From contig JASAND010000582.1 of the NCBI GenBank assembly GCA_030248195.1, forward strand, positions 41,351 to 105,350: a stretch of DNA of 64,000 nt, read 5' to 3'. The DNA is from Trissonchulus latispiculum. Its lineage: Eukaryota > Nematoda > Enoplea > Enoplida > Ironidae. A model generated the notes under the pieces. The model worked only from the letters and a program-made list of their open reading frames with translations, ran no database searches and was not told the DNA's origin. The position numbers and the translations under genes are program-made. Below, one piece after another: positions 13,654-26,493 of this stretch. How positions within the stretch are numbered: the stretch's first letter is position 1; the number at the start of each line of letters is the position of its first letter.

Positions 13654-14368
13654 TCGGCTTTTGTGTACGATGTGGGGACCACACCCATGTGCACGGCCCA
13701 TTGCATTCAATTAAGACAAGTCGAATTTGAGTTTCTTTAAACTGCCTTGCAAAAAGGTCAAACAAATGTACTTCCATTTTCGTCTCCACAAAATTCCAAA
13801 CGTCACCGTAACAGGTACAAATGTCCGACTTACTTTAACAATTAAGAAAATGACTTACTCTTAACATCCAATTGCAATTTGCTGAAATACTATAGCTTAG
13901 GCTCATGAAAAGAGCTGTTGATTTTCCGTCCATAATCGGATTTTAAGCTTTCAATCAACATAAGTAAATGCATGAAACGGATTCAATCCGCCCTCGGACA
14001 GATGAGATTCGAATTCACGAAGACATCTGAGAAATGCTATTCTCTACTGCACTGATTTGCAAAATATATTTTACTTTACTTTGTCAGAAATTAGTGTTTT
14101 TGTAAATAAGATTGGTGTCGAAAGCAATACTTGATATAAGTCATTTCTTTATTGTTAATTGTTAAAGTAAGTCGACATTTGTACCTGTTACGGTAACGTT
14201 TGGAATTCTGTGGGGACCAAAATGGAAGTACATTTGTTTGACCTATTAAGATTGACCTTTTCTACAAGGCAGTTTAAAGAAACTCAAATTGGACTTGTCT
14301 TAATTGAGTGCAATGGGCCGTGAAAAGGTCAAATTTATATCGTGGTCCCCACACCGTACACAAAAGCC
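13654..14368. repeat. Long inverted repeat, arms about 200 bp
   Basis: 13657-13846 matches the reverse complement of about 14153-14366, for example GACAAGT.GAATTTGAGTTTC and CCGTAACAGGTACAAATGTC in the left arm. A spacer of about 300 bp separates the arms. Arms differ by a few percent plus small indels, which suggests a foldback element or inverted duplication. No transposase is visible. Confidence 0.8.
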
Positions 14369-15720
14369 AAAAGAACAAACTAGTAGATGATCAGTGTATG
14401 GAACCACTAGATGCGTATAAAATCGCTGTTGAGAAGAACAAAGCATCGATGAAAACGTTCTCACCCATAGCGACGAGCTTGTGGATGATGATGGCGAATT
14501 AGAAAGTCTTTCATCACAAATTAAAGCAACTATTACAAGACAGCTAAGGCTGACTCTTCAGCCGTACCTTGGGACTGAGGCAGTAATCATTAATTATAAG
14601 CAACTTGGCTATATTTACCCTAATCGTGTAGCTTATTTTAATAAGCAAAATAAGTCAACGGCAATTCTGGTGAAAGCCTTTTTTGGTGATTATCAATCAA
14701 TGAATTGCCAAGCCACGGCAATGTTATTTGCCACCAGATAATGTTGAATTTATGGTTTCTAGAAAGAAAGGCGTTGTATATGATCCGTTTCAACAATTTT
14801 TTTTTTACAAAATCGGGTGATTGGTAAACTGAGAATATTCGAATTCCCAAAGTTTATATCAGATATTTATTTACCCAGATCGAGTCTTCAACAGACGGCT
14901 GACTTTAGTCAAAAGTTATTTTCTATCCTTAGGGTAGATGAGGCAGATGGAGGTGCTGTCTGACTCCAGCAGATCAGCAAACGTTTTGACCTTTTCCTTC
15001 AAATTCCGACAATTCACTATTTTCCAAGAATACCAAAGTATGCAACATTTTTGCTAAGGTTGTTACAAACATTTCCACTTCCTTTGGTGCCTCCAAATAA
15101 GATTCATAATACTTAAAATTTGTGAAATGGAAAAACTTTCATTGCTGGATTTCAGGAAGTGGTCGAAATCAAAGTCGTTTCAGATTAGTCAATTTTAGTC
15201 ACTTTGAGCAAGCACAAACAGGTGGCCGAAATAAAACATTTTGTCCATTCTATAAAAGTATTAGTTGTTATTTGATAAAATTAACAAAACCACGCATGTG
15301 GTAACTGCTTTCATTTGATCAAGCGAAAGTCATACTATAACTGATAAAGTCAAGCAGAGGTTTGCCCCCTTTATGTAGCTTTCAGGGAAAGACCACGGTT
15401 GTGACAGCGACAACGACGGCAGCAGTTATCTTGGTACATTTTCTATGGTTGGATGAGGCTGTATCGAGACTTATTTATCACACGGTGACGTAAAGTAGTA
15501 ACTGCTCCAGAGGTTCCGAAGGAGCGGATGTCATCGCTAATGAAAACCGGGCTGTGTGCACTGAGGTGTAGCATTCTGAATTAGCTCAATTCAATTCACT
15601 CAGCTTGCTTGTCTTGCTTTAGGCATTAATATGTGCGACAACGTACAAAGATAAGGTCAGAGAAAGTCAAAATTTCTGAAGCCAGTGACTACTTCTACTA
15701 TCCTACATAAGCTTATATCT
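14369..15720. other. No gene recognised
   Basis: One open plus-strand frame (about 14436-14741) has an acidic start but no family I recognise and no clear splice context. The rest is AT-rich unique sequence leading to the 3' end of gene B. Confidence 0.4.
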
Positions 15721-15760
15721 AATTGATGCGACATTATCCGACAAAGTGTAATGCACATAA

Positions 15761-15766
15761 TTTATT
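15761..15766 (-). terminator. Poly(A) signal of gene B
   Basis: AATAAA on the minus strand lies about 47 bp after the stop codon, in GGTCAATAAATTAT, which is related to the AATAAA context of the other three genes. Confidence 0.75.
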
Positions 15767-15812
15767 GACCACTTATCTTTATGTAACCATCATTGTATCA
15801 TTTAATTTATAT

Positions 15813-18800
15813 CTAAGCTTCCTCTGCACTTCGCTTTGGCATGCCAGACCTTATAACAAGAGCCCGCTTTGGATTGCCCCGCCGTGTAGGACCTTGCTTT
15901 GGATAACCTCTCTTATTCAAGGATTCGTCGTCGGTGTCACAGTAGTCATAGTAGTATTGCTCACTGTAGTCGTCGTAGTATTTACAGCAGATGTCGTGGT
16001 AGTTGTCATGATCATCCCCATGTTCGTGGTCGTGATAGTAGTAGTCATCGCATGGGTGGTAGTACTCGTCATTGCATTTTGCCAAGCCTATAACAGTAAA
16101 GACGAGGAAAATTTCATGCTTGCTAACTATTTGGTGGATGCTAGCAGCAACAGCCCAATATAGGCAATGCATCAGCACTCACAAGCTAAAACAGGATGGC
16201 CTAAATCGGTGTAAAATAAACTTTAACATCAGCAGAATGTCGTCAAACTGTCGAAGAAATATTTAGCAACAATTCTTAATGCAAACCTTTCCATAAGCTT
16301 TTCTAGAGCCCCTAACACTTTCTGCGCAATATTATAGCTGAAATGAAGTCGCGAAAAAGGGGCTTCAGTTGTTTAATATAGGTATCAAACGATTCAATCG
16401 ATGGCCCGCGGAAAATGCAAAAAATTAAAACATTGCTTCATTAAAACATTGTAAAAATGTTCCAGAAAACCAGCTTTAGGATCATCCCATCCATTAGAAA
16501 GAAAAACGTTAAACTTTGATGTAAAAATGGGAAACTCAAAACAATACATAAGTATTGTTAACAGTCGTTGATGTCTCCATAACGAATCACCAGCTTAATG
16601 TGCTGCTAGCCTTTGTTCTTATTGGGCTGCAAGCTTTTGTATTTTTGTGCCCTAACTAAATGTGCCCTAAATAGTAAGAATTGGCTGACATGTACAGCAT
16701 CTGAAATGATTCTGGATTCCTGAGCACACAAAAATTAATCGTGGAATATTGTGTGAAAGTTTGAAAAGTTGTATTTTTGCCCAAGTTGCTTCAAATTAAT
16801 TAGACCGATTTTGATATTCAATCGAAAGAGCTTATCAAACTTAATAAAGAAATTAATTCGCGGTAGTAATAACTAAATTTATTATGCACTAATTTATTGT
16901 TCAAAGTGGACGTCTCCAAAACATTTACCACCTTAATGTGCTGAGTAGTAAGTGTGGTCACTTCCGCCGCCACTTTCACTATTTCTACCGTAATATATAC
17001 CTATTAATCTGGCATTAAGCCAATCTTTTAATGTTAGCTAAGTGCACCTCAAGCGCACAGCTGTTAGCGATTATTCTCTGCTTGAGGATAAAATCCGTTT
17101 TGATGACGTAACTAAAATTGATTATTCTACATCAGCTAAATGCACAGGCTTTAAATATCATTATTTTATTTTCCAAAAACAACTGACTATTACGTCATTT
17201 TATAATACTATGTAAAGAACTGCCTTATCAGCCTAAGCATCCACCGTAATACCTTTTATTCTGGCATTGACCCCATCTTTTAATGGTAGCTAAAGTGCAC
17301 CACTTGCGCGCGCCTCTTTGCGACTATTCTCTTTTTCACCAAACTTCTGTACTCCTTCCAAACTTAACAACTGTTATTATTTGCTTGCTGTACTTAACAC
17401 CCTTCTAACCCTGATTTTCCATGATGTCTGCCTTTCTATTTTTCTCCCTTTCTTTTACTTCTACTTAACCCCAACACTTTCTCATTAGTCTTCCAGTTTT
17501 TAATCCTGCTATTTTGCCTTCAACTCTAACAGCTTTGCCCCACCCCACCCGTCTTCTTGCTGGGTTTAAGGAACTATTTTACTTTTGGTTCTCTTTTGTC
17601 TCACTCGTCCCTCTTAATTCCAGGAATTTCCTATCTTCTTCATAAATTACCTCCTAAATTTAACCCAAACCGCCGCGCCACTTGTTCGCTTAAATGTACC
17701 TCCCTTTTCTCCTCTTCTATAGTACCAGCTCATCCTCTCCTCAGAAAAGTCCGTCTTCGTTCTTCCACCTGCCGTGTAATTTATCAAAGTTCGCATCTTT
17801 GGTAGCAAATCCCTGAATCAACATCCTTGTTATTTCTAGGCCTTCCATCTCAACAAGTTGGAACGTTTAGATTTAAATCCACAACTGTTGTTCAATTCTC
17901 ATTAACGAACAAGTATTCCACTAATCTATTTCGACAATTTGGTTGTTATCTCTGCTCCCCCCTCCCTTCTCCTCTACCTTAAGTATTTCTCAAACAATTC
18001 AAAGTCCTACCCTCTTGTTTGTTGTTGTCCCAACTTTTCTCCCTTTCCCCTTGTATTAACACAATCATAGCTTACAATTTTCAAAGTTTTAGAAGTTAGC
18101 TCTGTGCAGTATTTTTAAATATTGTTCTGTTCTTCGAAATTTTATTTTTCTTTTCGTTTCTTTAAATTAAAACTGAATTGTTTTTATTTCAACCATCTAT
18201 AGGTTACAAGATTTCTGTAGATTTGCGAACGTTTTGCCCGTATGAAAAAAATTTAACTGATTTTTGAATAACTGCAATTTTTCAGATTTTTTGCAGACTG
18301 AAGTAATTTTTTTCGGGGGACATCGGTTATACCATTCAATACCCCTATCCAACATCCGGAGACACTTTTTCCAAAAACGACATTTTCTAATAGTTACTAA
18401 GAAATCACGCTTCGTTATGGGGAAATTAGCTAAAATGCATGAGCAACCTTGATTTGGCCTATATTATCCCAACTGTTGCAAGCGACCACATTAGTTAGAA
18501 AGCAACAATCGGGTCAACTACAAAAGATCTATATTTCCGTGTAAAACGCAACAGCTAAATGGTAGTCCTCCATTTTGCATAGTGTTTGCTTCACAATCTC
18601 GGAAAAACATTGGTCGCGTTTTTGAAAAATTACATGTTTAAAACTTCGGTCTAGAGGATAGCAATTGGATAACGACCATGCCTGGGATAATTGAACTCTG
18701 CAGGGCCTTTAAACTGATACTTTTGACTTAATCTTGCGGCATGTGTTGCTCAAGAAATATTATCTTATTTCGCAAAAATGATAAGGTTTGATGACAAAAT

Positions 18801-20248
18801 CATAAAGTTGGCTACATCGAAAAAATAGAAGGTTGCTTCAGAAAGCAAAAATGTAGAGCACAGCGAAAGTGTCCAAATGAACATAATTATAGCACTACAG
18901 CTGCTGGGCAAATGACAGAAACGGTTTAAAACTGTCCTGAACGCAAATATAGAATTTTTGAAGCGGGATTGCACGGAGGGTGTTAGCAAGCTGAAATAAC
19001 TGTTTTTTTTAAATCTCGTGAAATTTTAAATTGGGTTTTGCCGTAAACTAACAATATGATACTAAATGGAAGCACCACCTTAATGGACGTTAACAGTAAA
19101 AAACAATAAAAGTTTAGCAAAAAATGCATGCTTTGCTTCTAACATTTTGATTGCGTCGGAGACCTTTCAATGCTTGAGCTCGATAGGGAGAGCAATTAAT
19201 TATCTATCGATTAGTGGCGGTTCTGAGAAAACTCAATCTTGATAGCGCTATGCATTGGAAAGTAAAATTTTCGACTTAGAACAGTTTTCTGCGTTTTTAA
19301 AATATTTATAATGATACCCATATGAGCCCAATTTGATACTTGCAATTCTGACCATTTCCCAAAACCACCATTTCGAGTACTTCGACTACCCTGTCATAGT
19401 GGGTCGACACTATCAAATGCAAATCTGTGAGTCGAGCCCTTCAAAATGAGGCATCACCATCGGTTAACGGGGGGGGGAGGTCTGGGGGAGTTTAAGCCAA
19501 GCCAAGGGGTAAGCAAAAATAGCTGGAAAATAGTTTTTACACTAAACTTTTAGGGTTCGGCTACGGCTTCGCCGGAATTTTTAGCTAAAATTTCTAATAC
19601 TCCAGGAAAATCGGACGAAATTTGGAAATTTTTTCTAAACATTGAAGATTTTGTGGTAAGTTTTTAAAAAACCGCTAATCTTAATAAAATTAGCACTGAT
19701 TTTTCGAAAAGTTTCACAAATTTCTTTTTGAGGTGCAAGACCCTCTGAAAATTTCAGTTCAAACTTCAAGCTACAAGCCCCGTCAAAATTTTCTGGGGAC
19801 AAGCCCCCCAGGATCCGACGCTATGTTAATGTATTGGCTTCACCCATCCCTGTACCTCTTTTTATTTTCGAGATTTAGGGAGTACAGAAATCTGGAGAAA
19901 GAAAGAATAATAATAACAACGGACATACCCAAACTAAAGGGTTGCCTCTTTTCCAGAAAAAGTGGCACCGCAATAAATATTGACTGCAATTTTCAGAGCA
20001 CACCATTTTGGTAGAACTTGCACTACAAAGATTCCCAAAAGTTTCAAGCACGTCTGGAAATTTTTGCTTTGCCACCTAACCCTCCTCAGAGGGCTGCTTT
20101 AATTAGCTGAAGCAATGTTAACCGAAAGACTTCGTTTAAACGTTCAGAGCTTCTGAGTTCTGAACAGAGCTTTCGTAACACTTTCCATATCTTCAACAGT
20201 CCGCGAGATAAGTGAGAAGGAGTCATTATGCATTGTTATGTTATTATT

Positions 20249-20335
<87 letters not shown>

Positions 20336-20401
20336 TCTAGTCTCTTTACCTGCCAGCATGACCACCAAAAAGAATACGCCAATAATTGTTACTTGCTTCA
20401 T
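15813..20401 (-). CDS. Gene B: secreted Tyr/Asp/His-rich, Lys/Arg-rich protein, 108 aa
   Basis: The coding sequence joins 20401-20350 to 16087-15813 across a 4.3-kb phase-1 intron (donor GTAAAG, acceptor TGTTATAG). Exon 2 gives MKQVTIIGVFFLVVMLA, identical to gene A. Residues 21-75 form an acidic block rich in Tyr, Asp and, unlike its paralogs, His. The cluster HDHEHGDDHD spans 36-45, with six histidines at 28, 36, 38, 40, 44 and 48, which could bind divalent metal (inference). Cysteines are at 22, 30, 51, 52 and 67. Residues 76-87 are the family motif KRGYPKQGPTRR, and the basic tail is shorter and ends SAEEA. Upstream DNA is nearly identical to gene A, yet the mature exon is very different from A's. 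Function is unrecognised; secretion is strongly implied. Confidence 0.86.
16500..17340. repeat. Repeat debris in intron 2 of gene B
   Basis: Two diverged direct copies of a block containing CTGGCATT, ATCTTTTAATG and TAGCTAA.GTGCACC lie at 16989-17085 and 17243-17335. Two CTTAATGTGCTG ends lie at about 16597 and 16927. This part of the intron has no counterpart in gene A. The following 17340-18260 is pyrimidine-rich, without a recognised gene. Confidence 0.45.
18270..19084. mobile_element. TTAA element in intron 2 of gene B, left end lost
   Basis: The body matches the element at 4070-4894. The right end, read inverted, is TTAAGGTGGTGCTTCC with TTAA at 19081-19084. The proper left end is not present; homology starts at gaataactgcaatttttcag. 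It is complementary in its damage to the copy in gene A, which keeps the left end and lacks the right. Confidence 0.7.
19470..19835. repeat. Dispersed repeat with G/C runs (copy 2)
   Basis: This is the counterpart of 5205-5560 within the duplicated unit. It starts at a G run (19471-19478) and ends in the conserved CGACGCTATGTTAATGTAT tail. A small extra inverted word, ggctacggcttcgcc, is present here near 19560. Confidence 0.55.
20240..20332. repeat. (TTA)n microsatellite in intron 2 of gene B
   Basis: About 30 TTA units, interrupted once by GTA near 20249, lie in the same position beside the exon 2 donor as in gene A, with a different length. Confidence 0.97.
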
Positions 20402-20999
20402 TGTTGGATAGATTCTGAAACAAACAGACGACTTTGAAAAGTTAAATATCTATCGGACATCGGCTGACTAAAGGCTCAAGGCTCAAACTCTCCAAGGTCA
20501 GTGAAACGTGATGATTACATTTCCTTCAGCAGTTATCCCATTTTTTGAACCAACGAAACTGATAAACCCTTCAGCTTTATATAATTATGTTACTGAGAAA
20601 TAGTTCTTTCTAAGTATATAAAAATTATCTAGTTCTATTCAGACAATGTCTTAAAAAGTTGTCAACTATAGGAACCCTGATCAAAAATGCAAGGTCTTCA
20701 TTAATCCTACAAAATACCTTACATTGTTGTCTTATGTTAAGAGATTACTTGAACGGAACTAGATAATTATTATACGGTTAAAAGGTGCTATTTTTCGGTA
20801 ATGTAGGAATAAAAAATCATTACTGTGCGTTGTATCTGGCTCAAGTCAAAGTAATTAGTTTGCCGAAAACGCCTAACTTAGTAAAATGTCGTATGCGGTC
20901 ATGCTGAGAAGCTCACATCCCTTGAGCTTTCCCCAAGATTTCGAATTTAATGTTTCGATCATAGTGCAGGCTTAATACTTAGAAACAGTCAGTGTCTTA

Positions 21000-21348
21000 A
21001 GCCTGATTCACACTGGTGTCTTATGTCTTATGTCTTTTGTCTTATATCTTACTCATGTCTTATGTTTTATGTCTTAAGACAGACAGAACCGTTCACACTG
21101 CTGTCTTATGTCTTTTGTCTTAGGCAGCACATTTGATCCTTTCATCCAATCAACTTGACAATGGCTAGACTAGCTGCAATGTGATTGGTTTATCCCTCAA
21201 AACATAAGACAAAAGTTGAGCCTAGCTCAAGTCTACCTTAAGACAAAAAGACATAAGACATAAGACATAAAACACCAGTGTGAACGCCTTAAGACATAAG
21301 ACACAAGACAAAATACATAAGATATAAGACATCAGTGTGAACCAGGCT
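21000..21348. mobile_element. Harbinger-like miniature element in intron 1 of gene B
   Basis: Ends AGCCTGATTCACACTGG and inverted AGCCTGGTTCACACTGA are flanked by TTA on both sides (20997-20999, 21349-21351). It is orthologous in position to 6749-7110, so the insertion predates the A/B duplication. Confidence 0.75.
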
Positions 21349-21739
21349 TTACTCTTAAACATTGTATACCATGGGCGAGACGTACTCTTTACATGCTATT
21401 TAATAACGTGGGCCTTTCTAATGTCATCTGATACCTACCATATCCTTGCGCATTACAGATCCACTTAGGAGAACGTGCTAGAGTTTTAGTGGTTTTAAGC
21501 ATTCGAAGTTGTTCATGATTGCAATCATGCTTATATGCTGAAGTATCCCATCTTCACCGAACCGACAGGGACCCCCCTGTTAAGGTATGCAAGTATGCCA
21601 AACAGTGAGGCAATGCGAATTTTGAACTGCATAAGTATTAGTGTTTCGACCAAAACGCTCTCTCATAGCAGCAGTAACGTAAACTAAACAATAAACAAAT
21701 ATAACGTCATATGAAGTATGAAATGATTGTAAAACATAC

Positions 21740-21796
21740 CTGGTATCGTCTTGGATGGAAAATCCTAACCATTGCCGTGGTGCGGCAGCTTATATA
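21740..21796 (-). promoter_or_regulatory. Gene B core promoter and 5' UTR exon
   Basis: TATATAA (21796-21790) is followed by the donor CCAG/GTATGT with exon 1 ending at 21740, 50 bp downstream. The sequence is nearly the same as in gene A, with a probable start near 21763. Confidence 0.8.
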
Positions 21797-23176
21797 GAAT
21801 GCAAGCAGACCAGGCTCATTTTTCAATTTTATGATCAATTCTGTATTCGCAATGGTTCCAATAGTAATAATAATGAATAATGATAATAGTAGATTGAAAG
21901 TTTTACAATATTTACACTGTGTAAAGCTCCAATAATGGTAAGGCTGTATTGGAATTTTACAAAATTAACAATTTATAAAGCTTTACATTTCATGCAAATT
22001 CATTTATCACTACAAATGCTTGCATCTGAGTGGTCAAAAATGCTTGTTTTGCATTTAGTTTGCTATTTAGCGTAAATTATGAGTAGCAAGCAAGCCATAT
22101 GATTTTCGAAGCTGTTTAATGTGCCCGATTTATCAGCGATAGGTAGGTATTCAGACAAGAATCATAATTGCATTCCATGCCTGACTTAAAGTAAATAAAT
22201 TATGTAACTCTTTTCTATGCACTTTATAATACTACATACCTGGTAAATAAATTTTAAACAAATACTAGGCTTGCTTATGGTAGCATATATTTGTTTGGTG
22301 CATGCTACGTATTTGTCAATTGAGAGTAAGTAGTCAGTATTTTGTAAAATTTTGTTGTAAACAAAACCATCTCTCAAAAATATAAATGGTAGAATTCAAT
22401 AGATCCAACTGATTCAGTACTGAAAACATGATCAGAATTTACAGTACGTAGAGTCGGAATAAACGTTACATAATGGTTTCTCCATATAGTGGGGCATCAA
22501 CATAATGACAGCTCTGTGGAGCGATTTCAGAAAAATAAAATGCTGTGGAATCTCGAGTTTTGAAATGAAGGGTTGTCTGAAATGGGCAGATAATACTGAG
22601 CAATACAGGGTCTAAAGCTTTTAGTTTACAAACACATGTAAATAATTGCATGATTAGCTTATTGTTTCAAAACCGCAGAGGGTTTTACCAAGCGATACTG
22701 GTCAAAACAAGGCGGCCAATGACATCTAGACCGATAATTATGGCAACTGATCGCAATGTGCCCAGTGCGGGAAAACAGTAACAAACACTTCTTGGTTGTA
22801 ATATGATCCTCCAAACAAGCAGAGCTGATTGGTCCTAGCGAAAGGTATAAATAGTTGATGGATAGGTTTTACAGAGGGCATTGCGAAATATTTTTTGAAA
22901 TGAAATATGCGAGATATGCTCAACATATATACAGGAAACTTAAATCGAAGGAAAACTTGTGGCAAGTTTACTGTCGTGAATGATCAAACAAGCAAATTTC
23001 TTTTTGACTTCGCTATCCCGCTAGTTTCACTGAAGTATAAGGGAACATCAGACTTAACGTCAGTGCAACAGTGCCGCAGGATATAAGAACGGTGCGGCGC
23101 AGCAGCACCTTTAATAGAATTACTTAAAGTGCCACTGCTGAAGAGAACTTTTGGAGAGTAATTCAGTTGGAGTCAG
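21797..23176 (-). promoter_or_regulatory. Upstream region of gene B, shared with gene A
   Basis: The first 750 bp carries the four-gene conserved blocks. The remainder matches 8500-9245 but lacks the second diverged copy found there at about 8913-9108. The plus-strand GGTATAAATAG motif at about 22843 is kept. Confidence 0.55.
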
Positions 23177-23581
23177 CTTGTGGTGGTTAGTGTTTTAGAA
23201 CGGCTAGGTTGGACCGGCCGACCAGCCAAGAAATATTACCGACCGGCCGTTGGCCGTTCTTGGCCGGCGGCTAACCAGACACATTTCCAGTGCCTGAAGG
23301 ATGTCTGAGCTAACAAATTGTAAAATATTTACACTAAGCATTACAAAGACAATGAAAACGGTTTTTACTGTATATATTTGGATAAAGTGTCACACTCAGC
23401 CTTGGATTGCTTTTGTAAACATTTACTACTCTGATCAAGTTGCAATCTTAACTACAAATGTTTGAGTTAGACCGGCGGTCATCCAGGCGCCCGCCGGCCA
23501 ACGGTCGGCCGTCGGCCGATCGGGCATACAGTTAGGCGGGCCCGGGCGCCTGCTTTCCGGCCGTTCTAAAAAACTTGTGGT
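23177..23581. mobile_element. hAT-like miniature element (second copy)
   Basis: It has the same GC-rich inverted ends and the same CTTGTGGT direct repeats (23177-23184, 23574-23581) as 9246-9649, so it was present before the unit duplicated. Confidence 0.6.
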
Positions 23582-23804
23582 GGCATTAAAGCTGTTCGCT
23601 CTTTGGCTTGTCTTGTAATGGGATTACTTGGAATATTGTTAAATTGGAATTTAGTCCCGTCCTTTTGATTTCTTTATTTTGTAATTTCTGTTATTCTAAT
23701 CTAAGCTATTTTATTCTTTTCTGTAGACAAGATCCAATTCCAACATACGTTTCTTTCTCTGTTCCTTCTAAGTAATGTTATGTTGGACTGCATGAGTGAA
23801 TTGT

Positions 23805-24811
23805 TTAAGGTGGTGGTATCCTATTGTGCAGTGCTTTTGTGGTGATTTTTTGAAACGCTATAACTTTCGCAATTTTGGGAGTTAGAAAGAGCTTTTACAT
23901 CGTTTTAAAGCTTATAATCAACGCATTCCCATGAGCTTACGAAACCAGCAAAGTTATTACAAAGCTAGCACAACTTTTCTGGCATACTGGCATCCGATAG
24001 GCTGAATACATACCAAAAATTTTTGAACATCGATTTCTCAAAGCTGTAGAATCGGCCAAAATTTTTTGTTGTGCAGTGATATGAAGGACATATGGGCCGA
24101 GGGACATTTTTTGAATTTGGCTCAACAAGCCTGAATACTCCAGAAAATTCGTCAAATGTGCGGTGACTCGAAATTCCGCAACTTTGTATTCAGTTTTCTC
24201 GCAACTGGAGATATTTTAGCTCAAACCAATAAAAATTTCCCTCCGCAATAGTGCGAATTTTCATCCAACCTAAAATCAGGCAAATCAATTGGGTAGTTTT
24301 TGAGAAATCTGTTCAAAACAAAATAATCGCAGTTTTGCCAAAATGGTTTTTCGGCCAAATCTCTAGCTTAAACCAACGAATCCCAGCTAATAAGTATTTA
24401 CAAAATGGGCAATGAGACCGCGTATCGATTGAGTATAAATAAACGAAAATTGTCCGTACGATTTGGCAGTAATTTTGAAAAACTGATTTCTTCGAAAATA
24501 GCCGTTTTGACCCCAAATTTGTTTTTGGCCTATACTGACTTAACCACTAGAGATAGCTCGAAGGTTGTAAAAGCAAAAATGTTCGTTTTGTACGCTCTTT
24601 CCATCCGTAACAGCCAATCTGACGCATTTACTATCTAATGAGAGTATAATGCCAAAAACCGAAACTTTCTTATCTATTCACCTAAAAATGTGGGACTGGT
24701 CCCAGAATGTTAAGGAGTACCAAAATAACATATTTGGAAAGTTTCAACTACTTTCATAAAGAATTGGAGCCTATAGGTCCAAATTTACACAAAAGGAAAC
24801 CACCACCTTAA
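23805..24811. mobile_element. TTAA-flanked inverted-repeat element (about 1.0 kb)
   Basis: Ends TTAAGGTGGTGGTATCCT and inverted TTAAGGTGGTGGTTTCCT are bounded by TTAA at 23805-23808 and 24808-24811. The gene A unit has the uninterrupted site (gaattgttttaaaccgt at 9864-9880). The insertion is therefore younger than the A/B duplication. No transposase is seen. Confidence 0.88.
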
Positions 24812-25049
24812 AACCCGTGCAATTACAGACATGTTTTCCTCTTTGTCTGTTGCTTACTGAAACCTATGTTAGGACTTAAACCAACTAAAAGTACCACCGT
24901 TTCCGAAAGTGTTGCTTTTTGTTCGCAAAAAGAAAGTAGCATAGCTTTCAAAGCGTGCACCGCAATAGGCTTTAAGAGGAAAAGTTTTCTAACCGGCCAA
25001 AGAACGTTCAGTGGTGGACCTTCAGGTTTTGTGTCAAGCACAGCCATAG

Positions 25050-25412
25050 GATAACGTGGGGGGGGGAATGGGGGGTGCAGACCCCCCCCAGACCGACAAA
25101 AAACGGGTAGACCCCCTCAGCAAAAAGGAAAAAAGGGCAGACCCTCTCGTCCAGAAAGAAAAAAAGGGTAGACCCCTTAGCGATTTTTACCAAAAATAGG
25201 TAATTTTTTAGCAAATTTTAGCGATTTTTTTTAAAAAATTTCTTAAAATTCGCTAAAAATTGTCATTTTTCATTAATTTTTTGTCGTAAACGTTAAAAAT
25301 TCTCAATTTTTACTAATTTCGGGGCAGACCCCCATAAAATTTTGGAATTTTTCAGGGGTAGACCCTTCGCCGAGGTCGGGGTAGACCCCCCCCAGAATCG
25401 GACCCCGTGTTA
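25050..25412. repeat. Repeat rich in G and C runs (diverged copy 3)
   Basis: Recurrent words cagaccccc/ggtagacccc and G8-C8 tracts flank an AT-rich middle. The right end carries the cggaccccgtgttaatgtatg tail related to 5540 and 19820. It lies within 9 kb of the other copies. Confidence 0.5.
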
Positions 25413-26493
25413 ATGTATGCACACCCGTTTGCATATCAGAAGTTCGCCCAGCGGGGGCCAACGCTTAGAACCACTTTCACCTTTTGCCCACTGCCTGCAG
25501 TTTTTAGGTTCTCATTTCAACTATAACTGATACCACGGCTCCTCCTTGCGTGATGTAGTCCTTACTCCCAGCAGTTTCACAGATTCCCCTCATTACAATT
25601 ATTCTCTTTCAAGTCGCACACGAACCACCTGCACAATTAAATGTTTGTTGAGCAAGAGAAACAAACAGCCGAGGGTCCACCAGTACTGACGCCGTACATC
25701 TGCTTGGGTGGTTCACACTCTCCCCCATCTGAAGTTCACCTCCCCCCGGCTCTCTCCTGTTCGGACTAAGGCTCCGGCCTTAGTGACTGCAGGCAGGCGT
25801 TTTTCATTATTTCTCTATGATTAATGCCTTGTATCCTTCGTGGATCCGCCTGCTGGCCAGCGTTTACCTCATTTTCTTGATGGAATTTGGATGTTTAAGA
25901 AGAAGAACATTTAAATTGAACAGGACTTGTTTAATTTTTGGCCTCAGGAATGTGAATTAGGAAACAAATAAAAACAAAGCTTTACTTTTTAAGGTTAGAT
26001 CACACAACTCTTGAAATTATAGACACCCCAATCCTCCAGAGGAAAGGGAAATCAAGTGCCATAAGGAGGATATACTAAAGCAAAAGAAAAAAAGGAGAGT
26101 TAGAAATGGGTGTCGCCAGTAGATCCGACACAAATTTACTTTTAATAGTGTATACTTAAAAAAAGAGCTTAGACATTAAAAACAAAAAAGCTGAGGAGTA
26201 TTAGTCATGCCTGCATTTGGTGTTTTTGGATGCTACTCGACAAGGCTGGGGGGTTTCTATAGACAACAAAGATGAAAGGATTCATTACGATATGTTACAG
26301 ACACAACAAGTTAGGTGCGTTCATTCACTGACCACTCTGCCAGACTGATAGTAATATTCGGCGGGCGTCGTCACCGACATATAGTTGCAGCTTAGGTTTT
26401 TAGAACCCACGGATTAAATATTAATTGAAATGCGTTTCTGCCCTGCGGTCCCATTCACACGTGTTATTTAGTATATGCATGCAAACAAAAAAG

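Noticed and set aside
14436..14741. Possible acidic coding exon on the plus strand
   Set aside because: The frame is open for about 100 codons, but there is no recognised family, no paralog in the window and no convincing splice sites or start.
17557..17805. Plus-strand Ser/Leu-rich frame in intron 2 of gene B
   Set aside because: It lies in pyrimidine-rich DNA whose bias alone yields Ser, Leu and Pro codons; no homology or signals seen.
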